A DNA stretch of 64,000 bases from JBCDAP01 sp038747915. GTDB taxonomy: Bacteria; Planctomycetota; Phycisphaerae; Phycisphaerales; UBA1924. The translations under genes and the position numbers were made by a program. The notes under the pieces are model-generated. The model saw only the letters and a program-made list of their open reading frames with translations. It searched no databases and had not been told where the DNA came from. The stretch covers positions 18,974 to 82,973 of the forward strand of contig JBCDJJ010000004.1 of the NCBI GenBank assembly GCA_038747915.1. Direction: 5' to 3'. Positions 53,551-61,828 of the stretch are shown one piece after another. How positions within the stretch are numbered: position 1 is the first letter of the stretch; every line of letters begins with the position of its first letter.

Positions 53551-54027
53551 TCATCCTTCCTCAGCCACCGCGTAGATCTGAAACCGGTGCCCCTGCGCCT
53601 TGAGTCCGCGAGCGGCGCACAAACGATCGCGGAGGTCGACAAGCTCGGGCAGCTCGATGATCTCCACCTCGTTCGTATCCGGGCGGATTAAGAGGTCTTT
53701 CGGCTTCTCGCCGTACGCCAGCACGTAGTGCGCGTGCTCGGACTCGACGAGCACCTGCTGAATGATGCCGGCATCCTGAAGCAGCTTGATCGTGCGGTAG
53801 ACCGTCGCCTTGGAGACGCGGTACCCCGTCTCGCGGACCGAGTCGAGCAGACGCTCCGCCTGGAAGGGCTCATCGAGACGCATGAGCACATCCAGGATGT
53901 GCGCACGCTCGGGGGTGTACTTCTGCCCGAGCGACTTGAGGTGCCGGCGAAAGACCGCGCACAGCGGCTCCATGATCTCTGGGATCGGTTCGGCGTCGCT
54001 CCCGGAACTGATCGGCTGCAGATCCAT
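53551..54027 (-). CDS. Fur-family regulator lacking the usual cysteine metal site
   Basis: This 158-residue protein has the Fur winged-helix (QKYTPERAHILDVLMRLDEP, KATVYRTIKLLQDAGII) and a small C-terminal dimer domain. The His-rich start of the domain remains (SEHAHYVLA), as does a late GHRFQIYA, but the CxxC structural zinc pairs are absent. A TTG 33 bases upstream (54060) overlaps the stop of the preceding gene as TTGA, so translational coupling could give a 169-residue form. Its targets and metal are unknown; the loss of cysteines may mean a redox- or metal-independent regulator. Confidence 0.85.
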   Translation of the reverse strand: MDLQPISSGSDAEPIPEIMEPLCAVFRRHLKSLGQKYTPERAHILDVLMRLDEPFQAERLLDSVRETGYRVSKATVYRTIKLLQDAGIIQQVLVESEHAHYVLAYGEKPKDLLIRPDTNEVEIIELPELVDLRDRLCAARGLKAQGHRFQIYAVAEEG

Positions 54028-54056
54028 GGTGAGGAAGGATACCCGGAGCGTGGGAC

Positions 54057-54383
54057 TCAACCCCCACGAGCCGATCGGCGGGACCGCGTCCCCGAGCCCG
54101 AGCGTTTCGCGGATGCCTTGGCCTCGGCGCCCCGCGACCCGGCGGAGTACGACCGCACCACCTGCTCCACGAAGCCGTCTTTCTGAATCCGCTCGCCGGC
54201 CACGTGCAGGAGCGTGCCGTCCGCCGCACCATCGTGGCTGCCACCCGAGCCGTATACCGAGACCATCCGAGACTCGATCGCCTCGACGATCTCTTCTCGC
54301 TCATCTTGGGGGGCGATCAGGAGTGCAGCGAGCCACCGCCGGGCCAACTCGGCGCCCGCGGGTCGGAGCAGCTCAGTCAGCAT
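54057..54383 (-). CDS. Small protein of unknown function between an HTH gene and fur
   Basis: This 108-residue protein starts at an ATG that overlaps the end of the HTH gene by 11 bases in another frame. It opens with a helical LTELLRPAGAELARRWLAAL segment and an Arg-rich/acidic alternation (IAPQDEREEIVEAIESRMVS). The C-terminal 20 residues are Ser/Arg-rich and may be disordered. I do not recognise it. Sitting in a tightly packed HTH - small - Fur order suggests a shared regulatory unit. Confidence 0.5.
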   Translation of the reverse strand: MLTELLRPAGAELARRWLAALLIAPQDEREEIVEAIESRMVSVYGSGGSHDGAADGTLLHVAGERIQKDGFVEQVVRSYSAGSRGAEAKASAKRSGSGTRSRRSARGG

Positions 54384-54858
54384 CTTCAGGTGATCGTTCG
54401 GGCACAGCGTCTGCGACAGACCGGGCCCGGCCTCCCCGGTCTGAGGGTCGGGCACTTTGGGTGTGGTCGCTTTCCGCTTTGCCAATGGTCTGCTCGTCGG
54501 AGAGGGCCGACGCTGCCCGCACACGGGTCTCAAGCGTCTGTACGAAAACCTCGATCCTATCAAGTCTTCCGGCAAGGTCTTCGAGCATGGCCGCGACGTG
54601 GGTGAGCAGCTCCGACGGATTCGCGTCGCGCAACGCCTCTTCTTTGGCATCCTTGACGTAAGTCGTTCCCTGACCCGAGAGTAGCCAGTTTGCGTTGACA
54701 CCCAGCTGGTGACATAGCGCCGAAACGAACTCGATGCTGGGGCTCCCCCCCTGCATGTAGCGTCGAACAGTTTCCGGATGTTGGTTCGTAAGCTCCCCTA
54801 TCGCTCGATAGGAGCGCTTACCAGCCACCACTTTCATCCGCTCGTGCATCGCTGTCAT
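54373..54858 (-). CDS. XRE/HTH-type DNA-binding protein with coiled-coil tail
   Basis: This 161-residue protein has a Cro/CI-like helix-turn-helix (SYRAIGELTNQHPETVRRYM, then PSIEFVSALCHQLGVNANWL) at residues 15-62. A heptad-patterned stretch follows (ELLTHVAAMLEDLAGRLDRI), then a disordered Ser/Asp tail. It is the first gene of a minus-strand set with the small protein and the Fur-like gene. Upstream DNA is strongly AT-rich. The natural ligand and operator are unknown; it resembles cellular rather than prophage repressors because no phage genes are near. Confidence 0.7.
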   Translation of the reverse strand: MTAMHERMKVVAGKRSYRAIGELTNQHPETVRRYMQGGSPSIEFVSALCHQLGVNANWLLSGQGTTYVKDAKEEALRDANPSELLTHVAAMLEDLAGRLDRIEVFVQTLETRVRAASALSDEQTIGKAESDHTQSARPSDRGGRARSVADAVPERSPEDAD

Positions 54859-54931
54859 TAAAAGGTATCACTAGCCGGAATACACGCGCCCAGCAACCAC
54901 CCGGATTAAGTGCGCGGTGACATACATATAT

Positions 54932-54951
54932 TTGTGTAATTTATTCCACAA
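54932..54951. promoter_or_regulatory. AT-rich promoter region with TTGTG-N10-CACAA repeat
   Basis: An AT-rich stretch (about 54910-54970) stands out in this GC-rich DNA, just upstream of the HTH gene. TTGTG and CACAA form a symmetric repeat with a 10-base spacer. It could be the operator of the HTH protein or a plain AT-rich promoter. Confidence 0.35.
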
Positions 54952-55010
54952 TTTGGAGTTTTTCACACACATCTGAGACACTCTTGACGTACCACGGAGA
55001 CCACTCAAAA

Positions 55011-55529
55011 TCACGTTCGCCGCCAGATGCGGCCGAGCAGTGACGCCACCGACTCGCCGAGCCCGGGATGCACCCACTCCCAGGCGACCTCCGCAAGGGG
55101 GCGAAGCACGAAAACACGTTCGTGCATCCGGGGGTGCGGCAGGGTCAGTTCGGGCTCATCAAGAACTACCGAGACGCCGTCGCGCTCAACGAGTAACAGG
55201 TCAAGATCGAGTGTGCGGGGTCCCCAGTGCTGGTGGTCGGGCGCCGACCGGTCGCGTCCACGCTGACGCTCGATCTCAAGAAGTGCGCGCATCAGGGCCA
55301 CCGGTTCGAGCGATGTCCGAACCACCGCTGCCGCGTTGAGAAACGGGGCCTGTGGCACCGGGCCGACGGGCGCCGTCTCGTGGAGCGTGGAATGCAACAG
55401 CACCGTGGTGTCGGGCAGCTGCCCGATCGACTGCAGCGCACCGTAGATATGGCCTTCCCGATCGCCAATGTTGGACCCGAGTGCAACACAGGCGCGAGCG
55501 GGCTTAGATGGCGTGGAGGACGCACTCAC
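55011..55529 (-). CDS. folK: 2-amino-4-hydroxy-6-hydroxymethyldihydropteridine pyrophosphokinase
   Basis: This 172-residue folate-pathway enzyme transfers pyrophosphate from ATP to 6-hydroxymethyl-7,8-dihydropterin. Motifs are ALGSNIGDRE, APVGPVPQAPFLNAAA, WGPRTLDLDLLL (metal-binding Asp pair) and LTLPHPRMHERVFVLRPLAE. A GTG start at 55529 fits. It is the gene after the flagellar sigma factor, 59 bases apart in the same direction, so flagellar read-through is possible. No other fol genes are nearby. Confidence 0.95.
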   Translation of the reverse strand: MSASSTPSKPARACVALGSNIGDREGHIYGALQSIGQLPDTTVLLHSTLHETAPVGPVPQAPFLNAAAVVRTSLEPVALMRALLEIERQRGRDRSAPDHQHWGPRTLDLDLLLVERDGVSVVLDEPELTLPHPRMHERVFVLRPLAEVAWEWVHPGLGESVASLLGRIWRRT

Positions 55530-55588
55530 ACTGCAAGGAGAGCGTGGTGCCTTCGACTGGTCAACTCGTCAGGGGCGGGGAGAAGGAG

Positions 55589-56551
55589 TCAGTGCTCGCC
55601 GCCGACGGTGTCTTCAAAGTCGCGTTCGCGATGCTGCATCTGCGCCTTGAGACGAGCCAGAATCGAGCTGTGCATCTGGCTGACGCGGCTCTCGGAGAGA
55701 TCGAGCGTTGCGCCGATCTCTTTCATGGTCATGTCTTCGTAGTAGTAGAGCACGACGATCAGGCGCTCCGCACGGCTGAGCCCCTTGGTGAGCAGCTCCT
55801 TCAGATCGGTCCGCTGAATATCGCCGAGCGGGTTGGCCTGGGAGCGATCGGTGAGCACATCGATCTCGCGGACCTCGCGCGAGCCATCGGACTGGTACCG
55901 CGGGCGGTTGAGGCTCGTCACCTGGACGGCCGAACCATCGCGCATGATCTTCTTGAGTTCGTCGTCGTCGACACCGAGGCGATCGGCGATCTCCTCTTCG
56001 GTGGGCTTGCGACCGTGCTGCATCTGAAGCGATGCCCGCGCCCGCTCGACTGTGCTCGTGCGATGCCTGACAAGCCGAGGCACCCAGTCCATCGACCGCA
56101 AGGCATCGAGGATGGCACCGCGGATGCGTGGCGCACAGTAGGTCTCGAACTTCACACCACGCTCGAGGTCGAAGGCCTCAATGGCGTCGACCAGCCCGAA
56201 CATGCCCTCGCTGATGAGGTCTTCGACATCGACCTCGTCGGGCAGGCGGGAATGCACGCGCTCCGCGTTGAAGCGCACGAGCGGGCGGTACCGTTCGATG
56301 AGGTAGTTCCGCATCCGCTGACCGCGGTTGGACTGGTAAATCGTCCAGAGCTCGGTTTGCTGGAGAGCATCGAGTGTCTCACGCAGCTCGGCATTGTCGA
56401 GCGCGTCGATCCAATCGGTCTCGGTCGCTGTGCTGAGCGTCAGCACCGGTGCCTCGTCGATGCCCGACTCAACCGGTTCGTCGGTCGTGTGACTCGGTGC
56501 TGACTGGCGTGTGACGACGCGAAGTGAACGTTCTGCTCTGATCGCGGACAA
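55589..56551 (-). CDS. fliA: Flagellar sigma factor of the FliA/WhiG type
   Basis: This sigma-70-family group 3 factor of about 320 residues starts at TTG with AAGGAG seven bases upstream. Region 2 contains RMRNYLIERYRPLVRF and DVEDLISEGMFGLVDAIEAF. Region 3 covers ILDALRSMDWVPRLVRHR, and region 4 ends LDLSESRVSQMHSSILARL. The first 70 residues are disordered and Thr/Glu-rich. It ends the flagellar set and would direct late flagellar genes. An anti-sigma FlgM was not found in the window. Reads as the final member of the fliQ-to-fliA operon. Confidence 0.9.
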   Translation of the reverse strand: MSAIRAERSLRVVTRQSAPSHTTDEPVESGIDEAPVLTLSTATETDWIDALDNAELRETLDALQQTELWTIYQSNRGQRMRNYLIERYRPLVRFNAERVHSRLPDEVDVEDLISEGMFGLVDAIEAFDLERGVKFETYCAPRIRGAILDALRSMDWVPRLVRHRTSTVERARASLQMQHGRKPTEEEIADRLGVDDDELKKIMRDGSAVQVTSLNRPRYQSDGSREVREIDVLTDRSQANPLGDIQRTDLKELLTKGLSRAERLIVVLYYYEDMTMKEIGATLDLSESRVSQMHSSILARLKAQMQHRERDFEDTVGGEH

Positions 56552-56728
56552 TGGTCGGCTCCTTGACCTGTCGGCGGCATCTCTCAGAAGTCGGGCCTTG
56601 ACACACCCGTATGCCGCTTGTGTCCCGGTGCCGTTCCCTGGCACCCGCCTAGAAAAGTACACAAACTTGCCGGTCTGCTCAATACCTGCGCATGAACAAC
56701 GCGAAAAACTCAAGAATCATCACTCGGC

Positions 56729-57016
56729 TCACGTCGCCTCCACGGTGATCGTGTCGTTCAACACCTCGGCGTCCATGACCTCGTCGATGTCACCATCGCG
56801 TTCTGCGCGGTACTCCTCGATGTGCTCGCGGATCGCGACCGAGGCCGCCCGCGCAACCAGACCACCGATCACCCAACACACGAGCATCGCCACAAGTGCT
56901 CGCTCCATCGCAGCCGATGAATCAACCGAAGACACCAACGCGGTGGTCACCGCGAGCGCAAAGCCCGACAGGGCGAAGCAGGCGGCGACAATCTGTGTTG
57001 GAACTTGTCGGATCAC
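56729..57016 (-). CDS. Small two-helix membrane protein in the flagellar operon
   Basis: This 95-residue protein has a GTG start after GGGTGAG. Two hydrophobic segments (ACFALSGFALAVTTALVSSV and ALVAMLVCWVIGGLVARAAS) are followed by an acidic C-terminal tail. No family is recognised. It lies between flhG and the sigma gene, an unusual insert in this conserved gene order, and may be a lineage-specific flagellar accessory. Confidence 0.6.
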   Translation of the reverse strand: MIRQVPTQIVAACFALSGFALAVTTALVSSVDSSAAMERALVAMLVCWVIGGLVARAASVAIREHIEEYRAERDGDIDEVMDAEVLNDTITVEAT

Positions 57017-57100
57017 TCGGACTCACCCTTTTGCCCGCGATCTTCGCTAACGGGCACTTATCGGCGCGTATCGGTCCGGCCGGCGCCGGTCTCCACCGAA

Positions 57101-58069
57101 TCAGCGCGAAATCTGCGACATGCGCACGCTTCGCACGAGACGTGCCAGATGTTGCCGGGATGACCCTGACCCAGCACCGGGGAGCATGCTGAATCGCACC
57201 CGCCGGGCGAGCGCACGCACATCCGAGGCGGCGCCCCATCGGCGAAGTACAAACGGAACCCGATCATGCACCGAGCGACGCACGCGTGCATCATCCCGAA
57301 CACAACCCGCATACACCGGGGCCACACCGAGAAACCGGGAGCACACTGCTGCGATCCGGCGGTGCGTCTCGGCTGCTTCCGCGCGGCCTCGAGCGCGATT
57401 GACGACGAGATGGACCCGGTCGAGACAGTCGGGACCGACACGGTGCGCAAGTGTCTTGAGCAGCGCGTAGGCGTCGGCGATCGCTGTGGGCTCGGGCGTT
57501 GTGACCACAAGCACTCGCTCGGCGTCGGCGCACGAATCGATCACGCCGCGCCCCAAACCAGCGCCTAGGTCGATCAGCACCAGTGCGCTCTTCGCGCGCA
57601 CCGAACGGATGGCCCGGTCGTACGACGTTCCGCGCTCCTCTGTCGACCGAGCACTCAGGCCCGAACCGCCGCCAACGATGCGGAGGCCTCGATGGGTCTC
57701 GATCAGCACCTCCTCAAGGGTCGCGCGCCCGTCGAGCACGTGCCCGAGATGGCGAGCGGCGTTGATGCCGCACAGCACATCGACATCGCCCACGCCGAGG
57801 TCGGCATCGACGAGTGTCGTGCGCACGCCGGTCCCGGCGAGCGCGATCCCGAGCGACACCGCGATCGATGTCTTGCCGACACCACCCTTGCCCGAGGCGA
57901 TCGCGACGACCGGCGCGAGTCCGTCGGATTCCCCCTCGTGATCATGGGGGGGGCCGGTCAGCCTCAGCACAGAGTCGGCGTGTCCGTCGCGCCGTGGTGA
58001 CTCAACCTCTCTCGCCAGGTCTCGAAGCTGGGACGCCTGATCGCTGGCGTCATGGACAGCGCGGCTCAC
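57101..58069 (-). CDS. flhG: FlhG (MinD-like) flagellar number/placement ATPase
   Basis: This 322-residue ParA/MinD-type ATPase has the deviant Walker A SGKGGVGKTS (59-68), TLVDADLGVGDVDVL, and LVLIDLGAGLGRGV. FlhG works with FlhF to set the number and position of flagella. The N-terminal 45 residues lack the DQA-x-x-LR motif in full but do contain ASDQASQLRDLA at 8-19, which activates FlhF. It overlaps flhF by four bases, so translation is coupled. The C-terminal 60 residues are basic. Confidence 0.92.
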   Translation of the reverse strand: MSRAVHDASDQASQLRDLAREVESPRRDGHADSVLRLTGPPHDHEGESDGLAPVVAIASGKGGVGKTSIAVSLGIALAGTGVRTTLVDADLGVGDVDVLCGINAARHLGHVLDGRATLEEVLIETHRGLRIVGGGSGLSARSTEERGTSYDRAIRSVRAKSALVLIDLGAGLGRGVIDSCADAERVLVVTTPEPTAIADAYALLKTLAHRVGPDCLDRVHLVVNRARGRAEAAETHRRIAAVCSRFLGVAPVYAGCVRDDARVRRSVHDRVPFVLRRWGAASDVRALARRVRFSMLPGAGSGSSRQHLARLVRSVRMSQISR

Positions 58070-59439
58070 GAGACCCGCCTCTCGCCGAGGACCAACTCGG
58101 CCAGTCGATCGGCGTTCGCCGGCTCGATGTGGTCCGGCACTTCCTGCCCGGTCGTCACGTAGCTGAGCGAGACCCCGAGCCGGTGAACGATGTTGAGCAC
58201 AAGGCCGAAGCTCGCTGCTTCATCGAGCTTGGTGAGGATCAGGTGATCGGGGCACACCGCGTCAAACCGCTCCGCAGCACGCTCGAGCGCCTTCTGCGAG
58301 CCCGCTGCGGAGAGCACGAGGTGCGTGCGGTGCGGGCGAGCGGCCTTGAGAAATCGCGCGAGTTCGGCGAGCTTCGACTCATCACTCGGCGATCGTCCCG
58401 CGGTATCGATGAGCACCACCTCGCGATCGCACAGCTCGGCACACGCTCGCTTCATCTCATCCGGCGACATCACCACGCGCAGCTCGACACCAAGAATGTT
58501 CGCATAGGTCCGAAGCTGCTCGACCGCGGCGATCCGGTAGGTGTCGCAGGTGATCAGGCCGACACTCCGACCCCGGCGCAGGCGGTAGGTCGCTGCCAGC
58601 TTCGCGATCGTCGTGGTTTTCCCGACACCCGTCGGCCCAACGAGTGCGATGGTCAGCGGGCGCCCATCGGGGCCGCGCTCCGGCGTCGGCGGGGTCGAGC
58701 ACACCGGGATGAGCCCCACGAGCCGGCGATGCACACACCGCGCCACGGTCTCGGGCTCGTCGAGCTCGGCGATCGTCAGTTCATCGCGCACGCCAGCAAC
58801 AATTTGATCCGCGATCTCGCCCGCGACCTCACCCTCGAGCAAGGCCATGTACTGGTGAAAAAGCCCGTCGGGCATGCCGGCCTGGTGCGCCCCACGTTGA
58901 CTTTGCAGCACATGCCCGACCATCCTGCGGATCGCTGCGAGTTCGTCGGCAACGTCGGCCTGTGGATCACTCGCGGGGCGGGCTTCGGCGAAACCGGTCG
59001 GCGGCGTAGGGGCGCTCACCGGCGGAGCCGAGACTGGCTTGGGCTCACGCACCGCGAACTCGGCCACCTCGCGGACGGCACGACGAAGGGGCTCGTCCTC
59101 GACCTGTGATGGCGTGACGGGGAGCGGCGCCGAGTTCGATGAGATCGTCTCGTGGGTTGGCGGCGAGACGGGCGATCGAGCAGCGGGCCCCAGGACCGCC
59201 TGCGGCACAGGTGGCGCCGCGACGGAGCGATCGCGCCGCGGCGGTGGCGCGGGACGACTTCGCTCGAACTGCTCGCCGCTCGTGGCGGTGATCTCGATGA
59301 TGGTGTGCTGCCCGATGCCGAACACGCCACCGGACTTCTCGGTGCGTGTGTGCAGGATGACGGCATCACGTCCGAGGTCATCTTTGACCTTGGCGAGTGC
59401 TTCGGCTGCGGATCTGGCGCGGTAGGTCCGGATGCTCAC
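58066..59439 (-). CDS. flhF: FlhF SRP-type GTPase for flagellar placement
   Basis: This 457-residue protein starts at GTG with AGGAGG upstream. The basic N-terminal domain (SIRTYRARSAAEALAKVKDDLG) precedes a long Pro/Ala-rich linker, then the NG GTPase: GPTGVGKTTT (268-277), DTAGR and LTKLDE. FlhF recruits early flagellar parts at the cell pole or site. It couples to flhG by a four-base overlap. A gap of 149 bases separates it from flhA. Confidence 0.95.
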   Translation of the reverse strand: MSIRTYRARSAAEALAKVKDDLGRDAVILHTRTEKSGGVFGIGQHTIIEITATSGEQFERSRPAPPPRRDRSVAAPPVPQAVLGPAARSPVSPPTHETISSNSAPLPVTPSQVEDEPLRRAVREVAEFAVREPKPVSAPPVSAPTPPTGFAEARPASDPQADVADELAAIRRMVGHVLQSQRGAHQAGMPDGLFHQYMALLEGEVAGEIADQIVAGVRDELTIAELDEPETVARCVHRRLVGLIPVCSTPPTPERGPDGRPLTIALVGPTGVGKTTTIAKLAATYRLRRGRSVGLITCDTYRIAAVEQLRTYANILGVELRVVMSPDEMKRACAELCDREVVLIDTAGRSPSDESKLAELARFLKAARPHRTHLVLSAAGSQKALERAAERFDAVCPDHLILTKLDEAASFGLVLNIVHRLGVSLSYVTTGQEVPDHIEPANADRLAELVLGERRVS

Positions 59440-59588
59440 CGGCGCCCTCCTGGCTTGGTCGCGGGCGCCTCCTGCGCACCGCGTGCGAATCGACCGTCGA
59501 CTCGCAGAACGTTTGTATTGACTATGTACGACAAGTCGCGCTCCAACACAACCCCTTCGCGCTCATCGAACAAGATTTGCCCGCGCGC

Positions 59589-61739
59589 TCACGCCGCGAC
59601 TTGCGCGTCCTCCGGGGTAGTCACCAACCCCAGGTTCTCCACCTCGATCCCAGGCACGACCTCGTTGTAACTCAGCACCGCGAGGTTGGGGACGTGCGGC
59701 TCGACGATCTCGCGGACCTGCGCCCTCACCTGCGGCGAGCACAGCACCACGGGCAGGTGGCCGGCGTTCAGCACCGGCTCGAGCGCCTGGTGCACCCGAG
59801 TCGCGACTGCATTGGCAATGTTTGCCGGCATCGTGAGCGTCGTGCCCGCGCCCGATCGGTCGATGTACGCCGAGATCACATCCTCGAACGCCGGGTCGAG
59901 CGTGACGCACACGAGGCGGAGCTTGCCGTTGCCCTCCTCGCTCGGCGTCGCGTACTGCTGGCAGATCGATCGCCGCAGCGCGTTGCGGGCGTACTCGGTG
60001 AGCACGTCGATGTCCTTGGTCTTGCCTGCCCAATCGCCCAGTGTTTCGAGAATGGTCTCGAGATCGCGGATCGGCACACGCTCCTTGAGCAGCCGCTGGA
60101 GCACCTTCTGCAGCTCGCCCGCGGTGATCACACCGGGCACGGTGTCCTCGACGAGCTTCGGGCTGCGCTCCTTGAGCTGCACGAGCAGGTTGTTGACCTC
60201 CTCGCGTGTGACAAGCTCGTCGCCGTGGTGCTTGGCCACCTCGGCTAGGTGGGTGGTCAGGACCGAGGTCGGGTCGACGACGGTGTAGTTCATCGTCTCG
60301 GCCCGCTGCTTAAGGTTCGGGTTGATCCACCAAGCGCGGAGCCCGAAGGCGGGCTCGATGGTCTCCTCACCCTCGATCGCACCGGTCACGACGCCCGAGT
60401 CCATCGCGAGCAAGAGCCCGGGCCGCAGATCGCCCTCGGCAACAGCGCAGCCGCGGATCTTCACGCGGTACTGGTTCGGGCCCAGCTGCATGTTGTCGCG
60501 GATGCGCACCGGGGGCAGCACGAGGCCGGTGTCCGCGGCGAGCTGACGGCGGACCGCGGAGATGCGGTCGAGCAAATCGCCGCCCTGCCCCTTGTCGACG
60601 AGGCCGACGAGCCCGAAGCCGACCTCGAGCTCCATCGTGTCGACCTTGAGGAGATCCTCGACGGGCGGCGTGGGGGGCGCGGCCTCGGCCTTGGCCTCCG
60701 CGATCGCCTGCTGCTCGATGGCTCGCTTGGTCTGCCGGGCCTGCTTGGTGGAGAAGAAGGCCAGCGCCGCGAGCACACCCGCGATCCCCGCGAGTGGCGC
60801 GAAGGGGAGTGGGGTGAGCGCCAGGACGAACACGAAGACCGCGGTGATCGTGAGCGCGATGGGACGGGCCACGAACTGGTTGGCGACATCGAGCCCGAGG
60901 CTATTTTCGGCGCCCGAACGGGCCACGATGAACGCCGCTGCGAGCGCGATCACGAAGCTGGGGATCTGGCTCGCCAGCCCATCACCGATGGTCAGGATCG
61001 TGAAAACGCGGGCCGTCTCGGCCATGGTCCAGCCCTTGGTCGCTGCCCCGATGGCAAAGCCGCCGATCACGTTGATGGCTGTGATGATGATGCCCGCGAT
61101 CGCATCGCCACGGACGAACTTGCTGGCACCATCCATCGCACCGAAGAAGTCGGCCTCGCGCGAGATCTTGTCGCGACGGGTCCGAGCCTCCTTCTCGTCG
61201 ATCACGCCCGCGTTCAGATCGGCATCGATCGCCATCTGCTTGCCGGGCATGGCGTCCAGCGTGAACCTCGCCGCCACCTCGCTGATGCGCGTGGCACCCT
61301 TGGTGATCACGATGAACTGCACGATCACCAGGATCAGGAACATGATCACACCGACCACCAGCTCGCCCGCTGCAACGAACGACCCGAACGCGCCGATCAC
61401 ACGCCCCGCGGCGTTTGTCGCTTCCGCGGGCGTCGTGGCATCGGCCGAGAGGATCAGACGCGTCGACGCGATGTTGAGCACGAGGCGGAACATCGTCGTC
61501 CCGAGCAGCACCGACGGGAAGACACTGAACTCGAGCGGCGAGTCCAGGTACATCGTCGTGAGCAGCATGATGGCCGCGATGCAGATGTTCAGCGCGATCA
61601 GCACGTCCATCAGCATCGGCGGGATCGGGACGAGGATCACCGCCAGCAGGCAGATGAACCCGAGCGGCACCAGCAGCGCACGCTGCGCCGCGAGCATCTC
61701 GACCCACTTGGGATTCGGCTTGTCGAGGACGGTGGCCAT
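59589..61739 (-). CDS. flhA: FlhA flagellar export gate protein
   Basis: This 716-residue protein has about eight N-terminal membrane helices, then a large cytoplasmic domain. The family motif PGKQMAIDADLNAG lies before residue 200. FlhA binds export chaperone complexes and uses the proton motive force. It follows flhB by 89 bases. The length and order are standard for FlhA. Confidence 0.97.
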   Translation of the reverse strand: MATVLDKPNPKWVEMLAAQRALLVPLGFICLLAVILVPIPPMLMDVLIALNICIAAIMLLTTMYLDSPLEFSVFPSVLLGTTMFRLVLNIASTRLILSADATTPAEATNAAGRVIGAFGSFVAAGELVVGVIMFLILVIVQFIVITKGATRISEVAARFTLDAMPGKQMAIDADLNAGVIDEKEARTRRDKISREADFFGAMDGASKFVRGDAIAGIIITAINVIGGFAIGAATKGWTMAETARVFTILTIGDGLASQIPSFVIALAAAFIVARSGAENSLGLDVANQFVARPIALTITAVFVFVLALTPLPFAPLAGIAGVLAALAFFSTKQARQTKRAIEQQAIAEAKAEAAPPTPPVEDLLKVDTMELEVGFGLVGLVDKGQGGDLLDRISAVRRQLAADTGLVLPPVRIRDNMQLGPNQYRVKIRGCAVAEGDLRPGLLLAMDSGVVTGAIEGEETIEPAFGLRAWWINPNLKQRAETMNYTVVDPTSVLTTHLAEVAKHHGDELVTREEVNNLLVQLKERSPKLVEDTVPGVITAGELQKVLQRLLKERVPIRDLETILETLGDWAGKTKDIDVLTEYARNALRRSICQQYATPSEEGNGKLRLVCVTLDPAFEDVISAYIDRSGAGTTLTMPANIANAVATRVHQALEPVLNAGHLPVVLCSPQVRAQVREIVEPHVPNLAVLSYNEVVPGIEVENLGLVTTPEDAQVAA

Positions 61740-61828
61740 CGGTGAAGGATCAGCAGCGCATCAAGGCAGCCCGCGGCCGGTGCGAGCGGTCGAACAATCA
61801 ACGACACGGGGAATGCGGTGTCTCGTGC

